A stretch of DNA of 64,000 bases from Clostridiales bacterium GWF2_38_85 (GCA_001797275.1 MGOY01000028.1:58426-122425), one strand, 5' to 3'. Numbered from the stretch's first letter, positions 19,060-27,098 are shown. Notes: generated by a model from the letters alone, not told the origin. Numbers and translations: made by a program.

Positions 19060-19247
19060 TTAAAATAAATACAAAAGCTGCAAAACAATAATTACAGGGT
19101 AATTATTAATCTTGCAGCCAGTCAATCATAATAAGTACATAATGCAATTGCAATACATACATTATTTTAGACACTCAGCTTTGCGTCGTCAGCTTTCGCT
19201 GACTTTGCCAAATATTAAGTGTAAAATATAGTTTACAAAATCTCCAC
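19060..19247 (-). ncRNA. Class-I c-di-GMP riboswitch (GEMM-I) with terminator platform
   Basis: Minus-strand RNA shows the class-I core in order: P1 strand CACTTA (19221-19216), GGCAAA (from 19210), hairpin GTCAGC-GAAA-GCTGAC with a GNRA loop, GACGCAAAGC (19187-19178), P1 partner TGAGTG (19177-19172), CTAAA, then a P3 arm (about 19168-19130). An intrinsic terminator follows (19118-19077). Then comes the ribosome binding site of the DivIVA-like gene. These are the conserved elements of the Vc2-type aptamer, which binds c-di-GMP. Whether binding turns the gene on or off cannot be read directly. Confidence 0.9.
19062..19118 (-). terminator. Terminator of the c-di-GMP riboswitch expression platform
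   Basis: GCTGCAA / TTGCAGC with an inner perfect stem AATAATTAC / GTAATTATT (19087-19107). On the minus strand it is followed by TTTTGTATTTATTTT and lies about 20 bases before the ribosome binding site of the DivIVA-like gene, so transcription must pass it to express the gene. Confidence 0.8.
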
Positions 19248-19253
19248 AACTGT

Positions 19254-19282
19254 ATTATATACATTAATTCTTAACTTGTCAA
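19254..19282 (-). promoter_or_regulatory. Consensus sigma-A promoter of the riboswitch/DivIVA-like transcript
   Basis: TTGACA (19282-19277), 17-base spacer, TATAAT (19259-19254), both perfect consensus; start expected near 19247, just upstream of the aptamer. Confidence 0.85.
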
Positions 19283-19302
19283 TAGCATATTTGCATTATT
19301 AT

Positions 19303-21066
19303 TCATTTTTTATTTTTTATTTTTTCAATTAGCTCATTAATAAAGTCAACAATTTGCATACTTCCCTTATCACCTTCATCACGGCTTCTGACAGAGATTG
19401 TCTTTTCTTCTTCTTCTTTGACACCAATGACCAGCATATAAGGAATCTTTTGAAGCTGAGCTTCTCTGATCTTATACCCGATTTTTTCCGATCTTATATC
19501 CATTTCACATCTGATACCGGCTGTTTTTAATGCGTTTAGAACAGAAGTTGCATATTCATTGACTTTATCTGAAATTGGAAGCACTTTAACTTGAAGCGGT
19601 GATAACCAGAGTGGGAATTTTCCTGCAAAGTGCTCTGTTAATATACCAATAAATCTTTCTATTGAACCGAAAACTACACGGTGAATCATTATCGGTCTAT
19701 GTTTCTCACCGTCAGCTCCGGTATATTCAGCTTCAAAGCGTAGCGGAAGCTGAAAGTCAAGCTGAATAGTACCGCACTGCCATGTTCTGCCGATTGAATC
19801 TTCAAGATGGAAATCGATCTTCGGTCCATAGAAAGCACCATCACCTTCATTAATCTTATAATCCAATTTAAGCTCATCAAGTGCTTTTTTCAAGCTATTT
19901 GTTGCATGTTCCCAATCCTCATCCGAACCCATGTGATCCTCAGGCATTGTTGAAAGCTCTACATGGTATTTGAATCCAAACATGCTGTAAACTTCATCAA
20001 TAAGTCTTACGACACCTTTGATTTCATCTGTGATTTGATCCTCTGTCATATAAATATGAGCATCATCCTGAGTAAAACAGCGCACTCTCATAAGTCCGTG
20101 CAAGGCTCCGGATTTTTCGTGGCGATGAACAAGTCCCAATTCACCCATTCTTATGGGGAGATCTTTGTAAGAATGCATTTCGGATTTGTATACAAGCAAG
20201 CCACCCGGACAATTCATAGGTTTAATCGCATAATCTTCTTCATCAATGACTGTAGTATACATATTTCCCTTGTAATGTCCCCAATGTCCGGAGGTTTCCC
20301 AAAGGTTTCGATTGAGCATGATAGGAGTGGATATTTCAACATATCCCTCTCGTTGATGAATTTGATGCCAGTAATCAATGAGAAGGTTTTTAAGAATCAT
20401 TCCTTTGGGAAGGAAGAACGGAAAACCGGGACCTTCATCCAACATCATAAATAAACCGAGCTCTTTGCCAAGCTTGCGGTGATCGCGTTTTTTTGCTTCT
20501 TCTATTCTGTTGAGGTATTCATCAAGCTCTACTCTTGTAGGGAAAGCTGTTCCATAAATACGAGTAAGCATCTTGTTCTTTTCACTGCCGCGCCAATATG
20601 CACCTGCAACTGATGTCAGCTTGAATGCTTTTACAACACTTGTGTTTTTAAGGTGGGGTCCTGCGCAGAGGTCGGTAAAATCGCCTTGTTTGAAGAAGCT
20701 AAGTGTTTCTCCATCAGGGAGATCCTGAATAAGCTCAACCTTATAGGATTCATTTAAGCTCTGCATAAACTTGATTGCTTCATCTCTAGGCATTGTATAT
20801 TGTTCAAGTGGAATGCTTTCTTTTATTATCTTCTGCATCTCGGCTTCTATTGTCGGTAATGTTTCAACAGTGAATGGCACTTCTGTGTCAAAGTCATAAT
20901 AGAATCCCTCATCGATTGCGGGACCAATCGCAAGCTTAGTTTTAGGGTAAAGTCTCTTTACAGCCTGTGCAAGTATATGTGAAGCTGTATGTCTGTATGC
21001 ATGTTTTCCCTGTTCGTCATTAAAAGAACTTTCAACAACCGAGCCGTCTTTAAGAATAATTTTCAT
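19303..21066 (-). CDS. thrS: Threonine--tRNA ligase
   Basis: 587 residues from the ATG at 21066 (AAGGGA upstream); the longer reading frame runs into the T-box terminator. It charges tRNA-Thr. The editing domain has HTASH and a late HxxxC-type region; the class-II catalytic core shows the motif-2 region RCFTQDDAHIY, the zinc ligand MNCPGG, and IHRVVFGSIERF as motif 3; an anticodon-binding domain ends the protein (about 495-585). The usual N-terminal TGS domain is reduced to about 20 residues, making it roughly 50 residues shorter than E. coli ThrRS. Expression is controlled by the upstream T-box. Confidence 0.95.
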   Translation of the reverse strand: MKIILKDGSVVESSFNDEQGKHAYRHTASHILAQAVKRLYPKTKLAIGPAIDEGFYYDFDTEVPFTVETLPTIEAEMQKIIKESIPLEQYTMPRDEAIKFMQSLNESYKVELIQDLPDGETLSFFKQGDFTDLCAGPHLKNTSVVKAFKLTSVAGAYWRGSEKNKMLTRIYGTAFPTRVELDEYLNRIEEAKKRDHRKLGKELGLFMMLDEGPGFPFFLPKGMILKNLLIDYWHQIHQREGYVEISTPIMLNRNLWETSGHWGHYKGNMYTTVIDEEDYAIKPMNCPGGLLVYKSEMHSYKDLPIRMGELGLVHRHEKSGALHGLMRVRCFTQDDAHIYMTEDQITDEIKGVVRLIDEVYSMFGFKYHVELSTMPEDHMGSDEDWEHATNSLKKALDELKLDYKINEGDGAFYGPKIDFHLEDSIGRTWQCGTIQLDFQLPLRFEAEYTGADGEKHRPIMIHRVVFGSIERFIGILTEHFAGKFPLWLSPLQVKVLPISDKVNEYATSVLNALKTAGIRCEMDIRSEKIGYKIREAQLQKIPYMLVIGVKEEEEKTISVRSRDEGDKGSMQIVDFINELIEKIKNKK

Positions 21067-21094
21067 ATTGATTTCCCTTTCACAAAATATTTCG

Positions 21095-21411
21095 AAAAAA
21101 TAAAAAACCCTGGCGCAGTTATACTGCTCCAAGGGTGTAATTGATTTATCAATTATCACGGTTCCACCTTGATTTTAACTCTGAGGGACTAATATTATTT
21201 CTTATAAAAACAATAAAATAAATTATATAATCCCTTTTCTTTAACGCAGAATCACGGCAATGCTTAGATGCTTTCGCATGTTTACACGCAGCTCCGGAGT
21301 GGTCTTCGCTCAAACTCTGCAAAAAGGAACTTTCAGCGCATATTTGTATGCATTCCTTTTCTCTGGTTGCTATATATGAGTTACTCTCTCCATCAAAGCT
21401 ATTATTATATT
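21095..21411 (-). ncRNA. T-box leader of thrS
   Basis: The conserved T-box AAGGTGGAACCGTG is at 21170-21157 (minus strand), followed by a terminator hairpin (21135-21101) with a run of T. Upstream is a long stem-I region starting GATGGAGAGAGT with a candidate threonine specifier (ACC or ACT) in GACCACTCC (21304-21296). Uncharged tRNA-Thr should favour the antiterminator and read-through into thrS. Confidence 0.93.
21101..21135 (-). terminator. T-box regulated terminator
   Basis: CCCTTGGAGCAGT pairs with ACTGCGCCAGGG (one bulged T), followed on the minus strand by TTTTTTATTTTTT. Confidence 0.85.
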
Positions 21412-21417
21412 TGTTTT

Positions 21418-21446
21418 ATAATATCACAAAACAAAAAATATGTCAA
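21418..21446 (-). promoter_or_regulatory. Sigma-A promoter of thrS
   Basis: TTGACA (21446-21441), 17-base spacer, TATTAT (21423-21418), just upstream of the T-box and 10 bases after the end of the GH3 gene. Confidence 0.8.
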
Positions 21447-21455
21447 TATTTATTT

Positions 21456-22886
21456 TCAATCAATTATTTCAAGCTTAATTTTCCAACATAAAATTTTTAA
21501 TACCACTGCATCTATAATATCTTGTGATATTTCGTTGCTTTTTACTGCTTCTATTATAGAAGCATAAAGAATTTTATATTCCGAAGTACATATAATGTCA
21601 TTGCCTGCCAGCACCGCTTTTACTGCAACCTCCTCTTCACTAATGAAGTCATGTATTGCCTGCATATCCAAATCATCCGTCACAATTATTCCATCAAATT
21701 TTAATTCATTGCGTATAATATCATGCACATTTTTTGATAACGATGCAGGATTGCTACCGTCCATACACTCTACAATATTATGTGATACCATAATTGCATC
21801 AGCACCGGCATTTATACCTGATATAAAAGGAAGAAAATCATTTTCAACAAAAGTTGAATACTCACGATAATCATAAGAAAGCTCTTTATGAGTATCTTTA
21901 TTATCACTGTATCCGGGAAAATGTTTCAGTACACTGCCAATATTGTTTCTTTTCATTTCGGATATGACTTTTCGGACATATTCCGATGTCAGTACAGGAT
22001 CAGTGCCAAACGATCGTTTAAATATGAAGCTTGAAGTCTGAGTTGGAACATCACATACAGGAGTAAGGTTTATATTGACTCCAAGCGATAAAAGCAGCTC
22101 AGATTTTTCTTTAGTATCGCTTGTAATCAGTTCCCAACCGTTTTCTTTGTATAAATCCTGCGATGCCCGAAAAGGAACTCCCCTGAACTGTCTGTATCTG
22201 CTGATACGATTTACTTCTCCGCCTTCTTCATCCGTAGCAATTATCATACCAAATTTTGCTGCTTCCTGATAATTTGAAATTGTATCTATAACATCACTTT
22301 TTAATTTGTTGAAGTCCTTTGCAAATAAAACATATCCGCCCAGATGATATTTATTGATATGATCGATTGCATCTTCTTCCTGACACCTCACAAGAAACAT
22401 CTGTCCGACTTTTTCTTCAACGCTCATTATGTCAAGCAATTGTTTTGCTCTTTCTTCTATCGAAATATTCGCTGTATCAACAATTACTTTTTCGATATTC
22501 GCAGTCTGTACTCCTATATTATCATTAATCCTGCCATAATAATATATTGTAGCAGGATGACCTAAGATACATTTTATATTGTCAGCTTTGATAACATTAT
22601 CTGTTACAATAAATGCATAAACCTTATTATCAGATAATATCCGCAGAATGTTATTACTGAAATCTGTTGTGATACCATCTATTCTGCGTAGTTGGTTATC
22701 AATCAGACTGCTTGTCTCAGATTCTACTCTACTGACAAATATAAATGAATCTTCGGAAATCTCATTTTGCGATTCAATGTGATCAGAAAAGTCACAAGAA
22801 GATAAAGCTAATATTAAAAAAATAGATAATATAACTATAATTATATATTGGTTTAAGTGTTTTATAAGCTTAACCCGGTTCTTCAA
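21456..22886 (-). CDS. Glycoside hydrolase family 3 lipoprotein (beta-N-acetylhexosaminidase-like)
   Basis: 476 residues in the longest frame. A hydrophobic N-terminus ends in a lipobox LSSC (Cys about 31). After a region of about 130 residues the GH3 domain begins (about 165-470) with DEEGGEVNR, KHFPGYSDNKDTH, the NagZ-type loop that carries the general acid/base His, and VTDDLDM, which holds the nucleophile Asp. It probably removes N-acetylglucosamine from muropeptides or other cell-surface glycans outside the membrane. The start is TTG without a clear ribosome binding site and no ATG lies before the lipobox, so the exact start is uncertain. Confidence 0.85.
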   Translation of the reverse strand: MKNRVKLIKHLNQYIIIVILSIFLILALSSCDFSDHIESQNEISEDSFIFVSRVESETSSLIDNQLRRIDGITTDFSNNILRILSDNKVYAFIVTDNVIKADNIKCILGHPATIYYYGRINDNIGVQTANIEKVIVDTANISIEERAKQLLDIMSVEEKVGQMFLVRCQEEDAIDHINKYHLGGYVLFAKDFNKLKSDVIDTISNYQEAAKFGMIIATDEEGGEVNRISRYRQFRGVPFRASQDLYKENGWELITSDTKEKSELLLSLGVNINLTPVCDVPTQTSSFIFKRSFGTDPVLTSEYVRKVISEMKRNNIGSVLKHFPGYSDNKDTHKELSYDYREYSTFVENDFLPFISGINAGADAIMVSHNIVECMDGSNPASLSKNVHDIIRNELKFDGIIVTDDLDMQAIHDFISEEEVAVKAVLAGNDIICTSEYKILYASIIEAVKSNEISQDIIDAVVLKILCWKIKLEIID

Positions 22887-22977
22887 ATTTTGATTTGAGT
22901 CTACATTATTTTCAATTTTGCATATAATGAAACTGGGATATCAAATATTTATTATACTTCCGAAAGGAGCAGAATTT

Positions 22978-23382
22978 ATGTCGGAAAATTTAAATAATTT
23001 AGAAAACACAATACAAAATACAACTACTGATCCATCAAACTTATCATGCCCTTATCACTGCCCTTGCTTATGCGAGTGTGTCAAAGATATTGTCGAATTG
23101 CATAATTCAAAATGTATTATTGACACCTATATATATAAAAATGGTTATCAATTCTTCTGTTGCTGCGGTTTCAAAGGAGTTATTGTCGGATATGGAATAT
23201 GTGTAAAGTATATAGACTGTCAAGGATGTCAAAGAACAAAAAATCAAGAAGGTAGTGTTATCTTTTGCAATGTTCCGCATTGCTTTGGTAAAAATATAAC
23301 AGTGCATATATGCAGTAAACCAAAAACAAAGGAATGTCCGAATGCTGTAATGGTTGAATTTCCTGTTATAATATGCGATTGA
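22978..23382 (+). CDS. Cysteine-rich small protein of unknown function
   Basis: 134 residues from the ATG at 22978 (AAAGGAG upstream). It has about 20 cysteines in clusters: CPYHCPCLCEC, CCCGF, CQGC, CNVPHC, CSKPKTKEC and a final CD. There is no signal peptide. The pattern suggests metal binding or disulfide cross-linking; spore-coat, metallothionein-like or regulatory roles are all possible and I recognise no family. It is divergent from the GH3 gene and ends in a strong bidirectional terminator, so it is a single-gene unit. Confidence 0.7.
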   Translation: MSENLNNLENTIQNTTTDPSNLSCPYHCPCLCECVKDIVELHNSKCIIDTYIYKNGYQFFCCCGFKGVIVGYGICVKYIDCQGCQRTKNQEGSVIFCNVPHCFGKNITVHICSKPKTKECPNAVMVEFPVIICD

Positions 23383-23400
23383 ACTATTTCTAAAATAAAT

Positions 23401-23428
23401 AGAAGGCATCACTTAAGTGATGCCTTCT
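23401..23428. terminator. Bidirectional intrinsic terminator
   Basis: Perfect palindrome AGAAGGCATCACTT / AAGTGATGCCTTCT between the Cys-rich gene (plus) and the broken lipoprotein gene (minus). Confidence 0.85.
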
Positions 23429-23433
23429 GCTTC

Positions 23434-24057
23434 TTATTCGCTGACTTTTGGAATTTCTTCAAAATTTTCAAGGATGTTATCAATATTATCAGAGCCGAAA
23501 ACTGTAATTATTATACCTATCATATATTTTCCTTCTTTTCTTATATAATAATACTGTGTTATTCCTGATATTGATGCTTCGATATACTGATATTCATTAC
23601 CGGAAATTGTTTTAGTATTTAATTCAGAAAAAGTATATGTACCTATTCCCGAATCATTCAATTGATCTTTAAGTGTTTTAATATAATTTTCATATGTAAT
23701 GCTTGCATTGCCTGTCTTTGCTAAATTCTCCATCATAAAAATTATATTTTAATTTGTGCTGTTGTTTTTTACCATCATGTCATAAATTGTTGTTAAATCA
23801 AGCAACTCTTTTGAATACTTATCATTATCAATATAATCAATACCAAGCTGCATCATTTTAGAAATTTCTTCATCGGTCATTACTAACCAATTATCTGCAT
23901 TTTTAAATCTTAAATTTGCGAATTCATTTGTATAAACGTTATCGTTCCATGTGCCTCTCTCTGCATTCGGAGATAATGTATCCTGAATAATTGAACACCC
24001 TGCCAAGTTTAGAATCAACATTGAGATAATCATTAAAATAACAACTGCTTTTTTCAT
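23434..24057 (-). pseudogene. Lipoprotein gene interrupted by one in-frame stop
   Basis: Start ATG at 24057 gives a lipoprotein with lipobox LAGC (Cys 21), followed by NEFANLRFKNADNW. At 23751-23749 a single TAA interrupts the frame after KNNSTN; the same frame continues NIIFMMENLAKTG and runs to SGITQYYYIRKEGKYM and the stop at 23434. No ribosome binding site precedes the second part, so this is one roughly 207-codon gene split by a nonsense codon rather than two genes. The intact family is known in Clostridia as a secreted protein of unknown role. It is preceded by a type-1 structured repeat. Confidence 0.75.
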
Positions 24058-24069
24058 TTTTATAGTCAT

Positions 24070-24180
24070 TCCTTTCACCGTTTCGTGGAGTTTTGTGCTG
24101 GTTTTACGAAGTAAAATTTACACCATACTGTTTGGTGTAAAAGGTACAAAACTCTGTTTCTGAAGGTTTACTTTCAGAAT
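24070..24180 (-). repeat. Type-1 structured leader repeat, copy A
   Basis: Minus-strand order: hairpin TTCTGAAAG/CCTTCAGAA; closing stem GAGTTTTGT/ACAAAACTC; hairpin TTTACACCA/TGGTGTAAA; hairpin TTTTAC-TTC-GTAAAA; then AAAGGAATG leading to the lipoprotein start. Same architecture as the copies at 33762, 38235, 49842 and 62056. Confidence 0.65.
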
Positions 24181-24198
24181 TCTTCCTCTTTCGTTTTT

Positions 24199-24606
24199 TT
24201 ATTTTATTTCCACATATGCAAGTGGTAATAAATCTCTGATCCCGGTTTTGCTTATATTTCTGTTTTCGTCATTGAGGATTACCTTTATATCCGGGCAGTA
24301 TTCGAACAGCATCTGTCGGCAGTTGCCGCAGGGTGGTACAAGGTTATTTAATGAGTGATGATGAACTGCTACAATAGTATCAAATTCTCTCTCTCCTGCA
24401 CTAATTGCTTTACCTATAGCGATGAATTCAGCGCATGAGCCGTGAATTCCGTCGCAATTGATTCCGCTGTAAGTATTTCCGTTTTTACAACGAATAGCAG
24501 CGCCAACAGTGTGATAATATACGCCGTCGTCAAAATTCTTATCCAGTACATCAAGAGCTTTTTTTATCAGTTCTTTGTCAGTTTGAGTAATATCGTATAA
24601 ATTCAT
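24199..24606 (-). CDS. cdd: Cytidine deaminase
   Basis: 135 residues, typical of small homotetrameric cytidine deaminases. The zinc site is complete: CAEFIAIGKA supplies the first Cys and catalytic Glu, and PPCGNCRQ supplies the other two Cys. It deaminates (deoxy)cytidine to (deoxy)uridine for pyrimidine salvage, which fits the uracil permease gene 3 kb away. The ribosome binding site is AAAGGATGGT, seven bases before the ATG. Confidence 0.93.
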   Translation of the reverse strand: MNLYDITQTDKELIKKALDVLDKNFDDGVYYHTVGAAIRCKNGNTYSGINCDGIHGSCAEFIAIGKAISAGEREFDTIVAVHHHSLNNLVPPCGNCRQMLFEYCPDIKVILNDENRNISKTGIRDLLPLAYVEIK

Positions 24607-24678
24607 TTTCTCACCATCCTTTCCAGATTATATCATTAAATTTTCCAAATTGCAATACATATTTTTTCAAAATAAAAA

Positions 24679-24803
24679 GAACCGGAGATAATACTATTCT
24701 CTCATAAAACATGACGTTAAAATTCTGCAAAAAACCCATTAAGCAAAGGTTTTTCCTTGAATTTTATCTATGTTTTTAATCGAGATAAGTATAACTCCAG
24801 TTC
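24679..24803. mobile_element. MITE-like palindromic repeat, copy 1
   Basis: An imperfect inverted repeat of about 125 bases: AGAACCGGAG at the left mirrors CTCCAGTTCT at the right, and ATACTATTCTC mirrors GAGATAAGTAT. The inner AAAATTCTGC...GAATTTTAT is shared with the copy at 27099-27201. It encodes nothing. As a long hairpin downstream of the malic enzyme gene it may also act in termination. Confidence 0.65.
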
Positions 24804-24819
24804 TCTATATTATATCTTG

Positions 24820-25992
24820 TTATATTCTTGCAACACCTGTTTTACGTGCTGCTTCGGCAACTGCAGCAGCAACCGCTTTTGCGACATTCCTGTCGAGTGC
24901 TGATGGAATAATAAAGTCAGGTGATAGCTTTTCATCCGGAACATATGCGGCAATAGCTCTTGCTGCTGCGATTTTCATCTCATCATTTATATCGCTTGCA
25001 CGGACATCAAATACACCGCGGAAGATACCCGGGAACGCAAGTACATTGTTAATCTGGTTCGGATAGTCGCTTCTGCCTGTTCCGACAACTGCCGCGCCTG
25101 CTGCTTTGGCAAGGTCGGGCATAATTTCGGGAACAGGGTTTGCCATCGGAAACAGAATCGGATTTTTGTTCATTGATTTGACCATCTCAGGTGTTACGCA
25201 GTTCGGAGCCGATACACCAATGAAGACATCAGCGCCAACCAATGCGTCTGCAAGAGTACCCTTGACACACTTCTGATTAGTGATCTCAGCCATCTCAATC
25301 TTTTCAGAGTTGAGATCTGCACGACCTTTATATATTGCACCTTTACGGTCGCAAAGAATTACATCCTTCAGTCCCATGGAAATAAGAAGCTTGATTATTG
25401 CTATGCCTGCGGCGCCTGCACCACTTGTCACAACCTTAATATCACTGAGCTTTTTGCCTGTGAACTTCAATGAATTGAGCATTGCAGCAAGACAGACAAC
25501 TGCTGTACCATGTTGATCGTCGTGAAATATCGGAATATCGCAGCATTCTTTAAGCTTTCTCTCGATTTCAAAGCAGCGGGGTGCTGAAATATCCTCAAGG
25601 TTTACTCCGCCAAAGCTGCCTGCAAGAAGACGAACAGTATTTACGATATCATCAACACTCTTTGAACGAATACAAAGAGGAATTGCGTCTACATCACCAA
25701 AGGTCTTGAAAAGCGCGCATTTACCCTCCATAACCGGCATACCTGCTTCAGGACCAATGTCACCGAGCCCGAGAACCGCTGTACCGTCGGTTATGACTGC
25801 AACAAGATTCCAGCGTCTTGTATATTTGTAGCTGAGGTCTGCATCCTTTTGTATTTCAAGGCAAGGTTGAGCAACACCCGGTGTGTAAGCAAGCGAAAGA
25901 TCGTCACGTGTATTGAGCGGAGCGCGGCAAATAACTTCAATCTTTCCCTGCCATTCTTCATGCTTTTTAAGTGATTCTTCTGCGTAATTCAT
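24820..25992 (-). CDS. NAD(P)-dependent malic enzyme
   Basis: 390 residues, the short bacterial form. The malic N-terminal domain has SLAYTPGVA, ITDGTAVLGLGDIGPEAGMPVMEGK and FHDDQHGTA (metal-binding Asp residues and the catalytic region). The NAD-binding domain has VTSGAGAAGIA and VGTGRSDYPNQ. It converts malate to pyruvate and CO2. The C-terminus is alanine-rich and helical. Promoter at 26009-26036; a phased TTAA array lies about 55-110 bases upstream of it, suggesting control by the adjacent response regulator. Confidence 0.93.
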   Translation of the reverse strand: MNYAEESLKKHEEWQGKIEVICRAPLNTRDDLSLAYTPGVAQPCLEIQKDADLSYKYTRRWNLVAVITDGTAVLGLGDIGPEAGMPVMEGKCALFKTFGDVDAIPLCIRSKSVDDIVNTVRLLAGSFGGVNLEDISAPRCFEIERKLKECCDIPIFHDDQHGTAVVCLAAMLNSLKFTGKKLSDIKVVTSGAGAAGIAIIKLLISMGLKDVILCDRKGAIYKGRADLNSEKIEMAEITNQKCVKGTLADALVGADVFIGVSAPNCVTPEMVKSMNKNPILFPMANPVPEIMPDLAKAAGAAVVGTGRSDYPNQINNVLAFPGIFRGVFDVRASDINDEMKIAAARAIAAYVPDEKLSPDFIIPSALDRNVAKAVAAAVAEAARKTGVARI

Positions 25993-26008
25993 TTAAAAAT
26001 TCCCTTCG

Positions 26009-26036
26009 TATATAATAACTATAATTTAAATGTCAA
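26009..26036 (-). promoter_or_regulatory. Promoter of the malic enzyme gene
   Basis: TTGACA (26036-26031), 16-base spacer, TATATA (26014-26009), 17 bases before the start codon. Confidence 0.6.
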
Positions 26037-26090
26037 GTGATACTCTAATTTTTTCAAGTAGCATTGGTAAGGATTATAATAATTTAATTT

Positions 26091-26147
26091 GTTAATTACC
26101 GTTAAGAATATGTTAATCGAAATTAAGAAACCGTTAATATCATTAAT
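26091..26147. promoter_or_regulatory. Array of phased (G/A)TTAA half-sites upstream of the malic enzyme promoter
   Basis: Half-sites begin at 26091, 26101, 26112, 26122 and 26133: spacing 10, 11, 10, 11, one DNA turn each. On the other strand two neighbours read TTAACA-N5-TTAACG, like direct-repeat boxes bound by OmpR/PhoP-family regulators. The array lies between the regulator gene and the malic enzyme promoter. Confidence 0.55.
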
Positions 26148-26853
26148 TTGGTGATTCGATCATTCTATACCCAACCCCGATTTCTGTTATAATATATTTA
26201 GGTGTAGACGGAGTTTTTTCTATCTTGTGACGTATATTTGCCATATTAACCCGCAAAATCTGATTGTCAGATTCAACCTTCGGTCCCCAAATACATTTTA
26301 TAATATATTCATATGTAAGCACCCTGCCTGCATATTTTGCAAGTAGAGCTACGATTTTATATTCATTCTGTGTCAGATGCACTGCCTTTCCTTCAACCGT
26401 CAGACAGCGTCTGTCGAAATCAATAACAAAGTCATCGCAAACGAAAACACCTCTTTCGGCTGTTTCATTTACACCATCGGAGTTTCTTATATGCCGCAGA
26501 GCAGTTCTGATTCTTGCAAGCAGCTCTCCGTTTCCAAAAGGCTTTGTTATGTAGTCATCCGCACCTAAATCAAGAGCTTTTATTTTATCTCTTTCGTGGG
26601 TTCTTGATGAAACAACGATAATAGGAATCGCAGACCATTCACGAACAGATTTGATTATCCTCATTCCATCCATATCTGGCAGGCTCAACTCAAGCAATAT
26701 AATATCCGGACAATAGGAGGTTATCATCATAAATGCTTCTGAACCGTCTTTTGCTCGAATTATGTCATAATTATTCATGCTTAAAATTGTATTGAGATAA
26801 TTACAGATGTTATTATCTTCATCAACCAATAAAACACTGTGTCTATTTCCCAT
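26143..26853 (-). CDS. Orphan OmpR/KdpE-type response regulator
   Basis: 236 residues from the ATG at 26853 (GGAG and AAGG upstream; an in-frame TTG five codons earlier lies in that site). Receiver domain about 6-120: acidic pair DED, phosphoacceptor Asp in CPDIILLELSLPDMDG, where the usual Asp at the beta-3 end is Glu (LLELS), and Lys in DYITKPFG. A winged-helix DNA-binding domain follows (about 145-232; LTQNEYKIVALL, VNMANIRHKIE). No histidine kinase is nearby. With Glu in the likely phosphorylation position it may be constitutively active. Phased TTAA arrays lie on both sides of the gene. Confidence 0.85.
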   Translation of the reverse strand: MGNRHSVLLVDEDNNICNYLNTILSMNNYDIIRAKDGSEAFMMITSYCPDIILLELSLPDMDGMRIIKSVREWSAIPIIVVSSRTHERDKIKALDLGADDYITKPFGNGELLARIRTALRHIRNSDGVNETAERGVFVCDDFVIDFDRRCLTVEGKAVHLTQNEYKIVALLAKYAGRVLTYEYIIKCIWGPKVESDNQILRVNMANIRHKIEKTPSTPKYIITEIGVGYRMIESPN

Positions 26854-26970
26854 AACCTTTATCTCCAAAATATAACTTACTATTTAATTATTCTATCAGA
26901 AAAATATGTCTAAATAAACATCAATTTAATTTATCATAACACAAAATCAATATTAATTTAATGATACAAT

Positions 26971-27027
26971 ATTAATATTTCGTTAAATTCGTGTGTTGTA
27001 TGTTAAGATACTGTTAATGTGTGTTGC
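26971..27027. promoter_or_regulatory. Second phased TTAA half-site array upstream of the response regulator and uraA
   Basis: ATTAA at 26971, GTTAA at 26982, a degenerate site near 26992, GTTAA at 27002 and 27013, degenerate GTTGC at 27023: again 10-11 base steps. On the minus strand 27002-27018 contains TTAACA-N5-TTAACA. Confidence 0.5.
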
Positions 27028-27033
27028 TATGTA

Positions 27034-27062
27034 TTGAATATTAATAATCAAAATGTTAATAT
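27034..27062 (+). promoter_or_regulatory. Possible uraA promoter
   Basis: TTGAAT (27034-27039), 17-base spacer, TAATAT (27057-27062). AT-rich surroundings make chance matches likely. Confidence 0.3.
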
Positions 27063-27098
27063 AATTAAGATAAAAATGTCGATATTAATACATATATA

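Noticed and set aside
19963..20454. Plus-strand open frame of 163 codons
   Set aside because: Entirely antisense to thrS.
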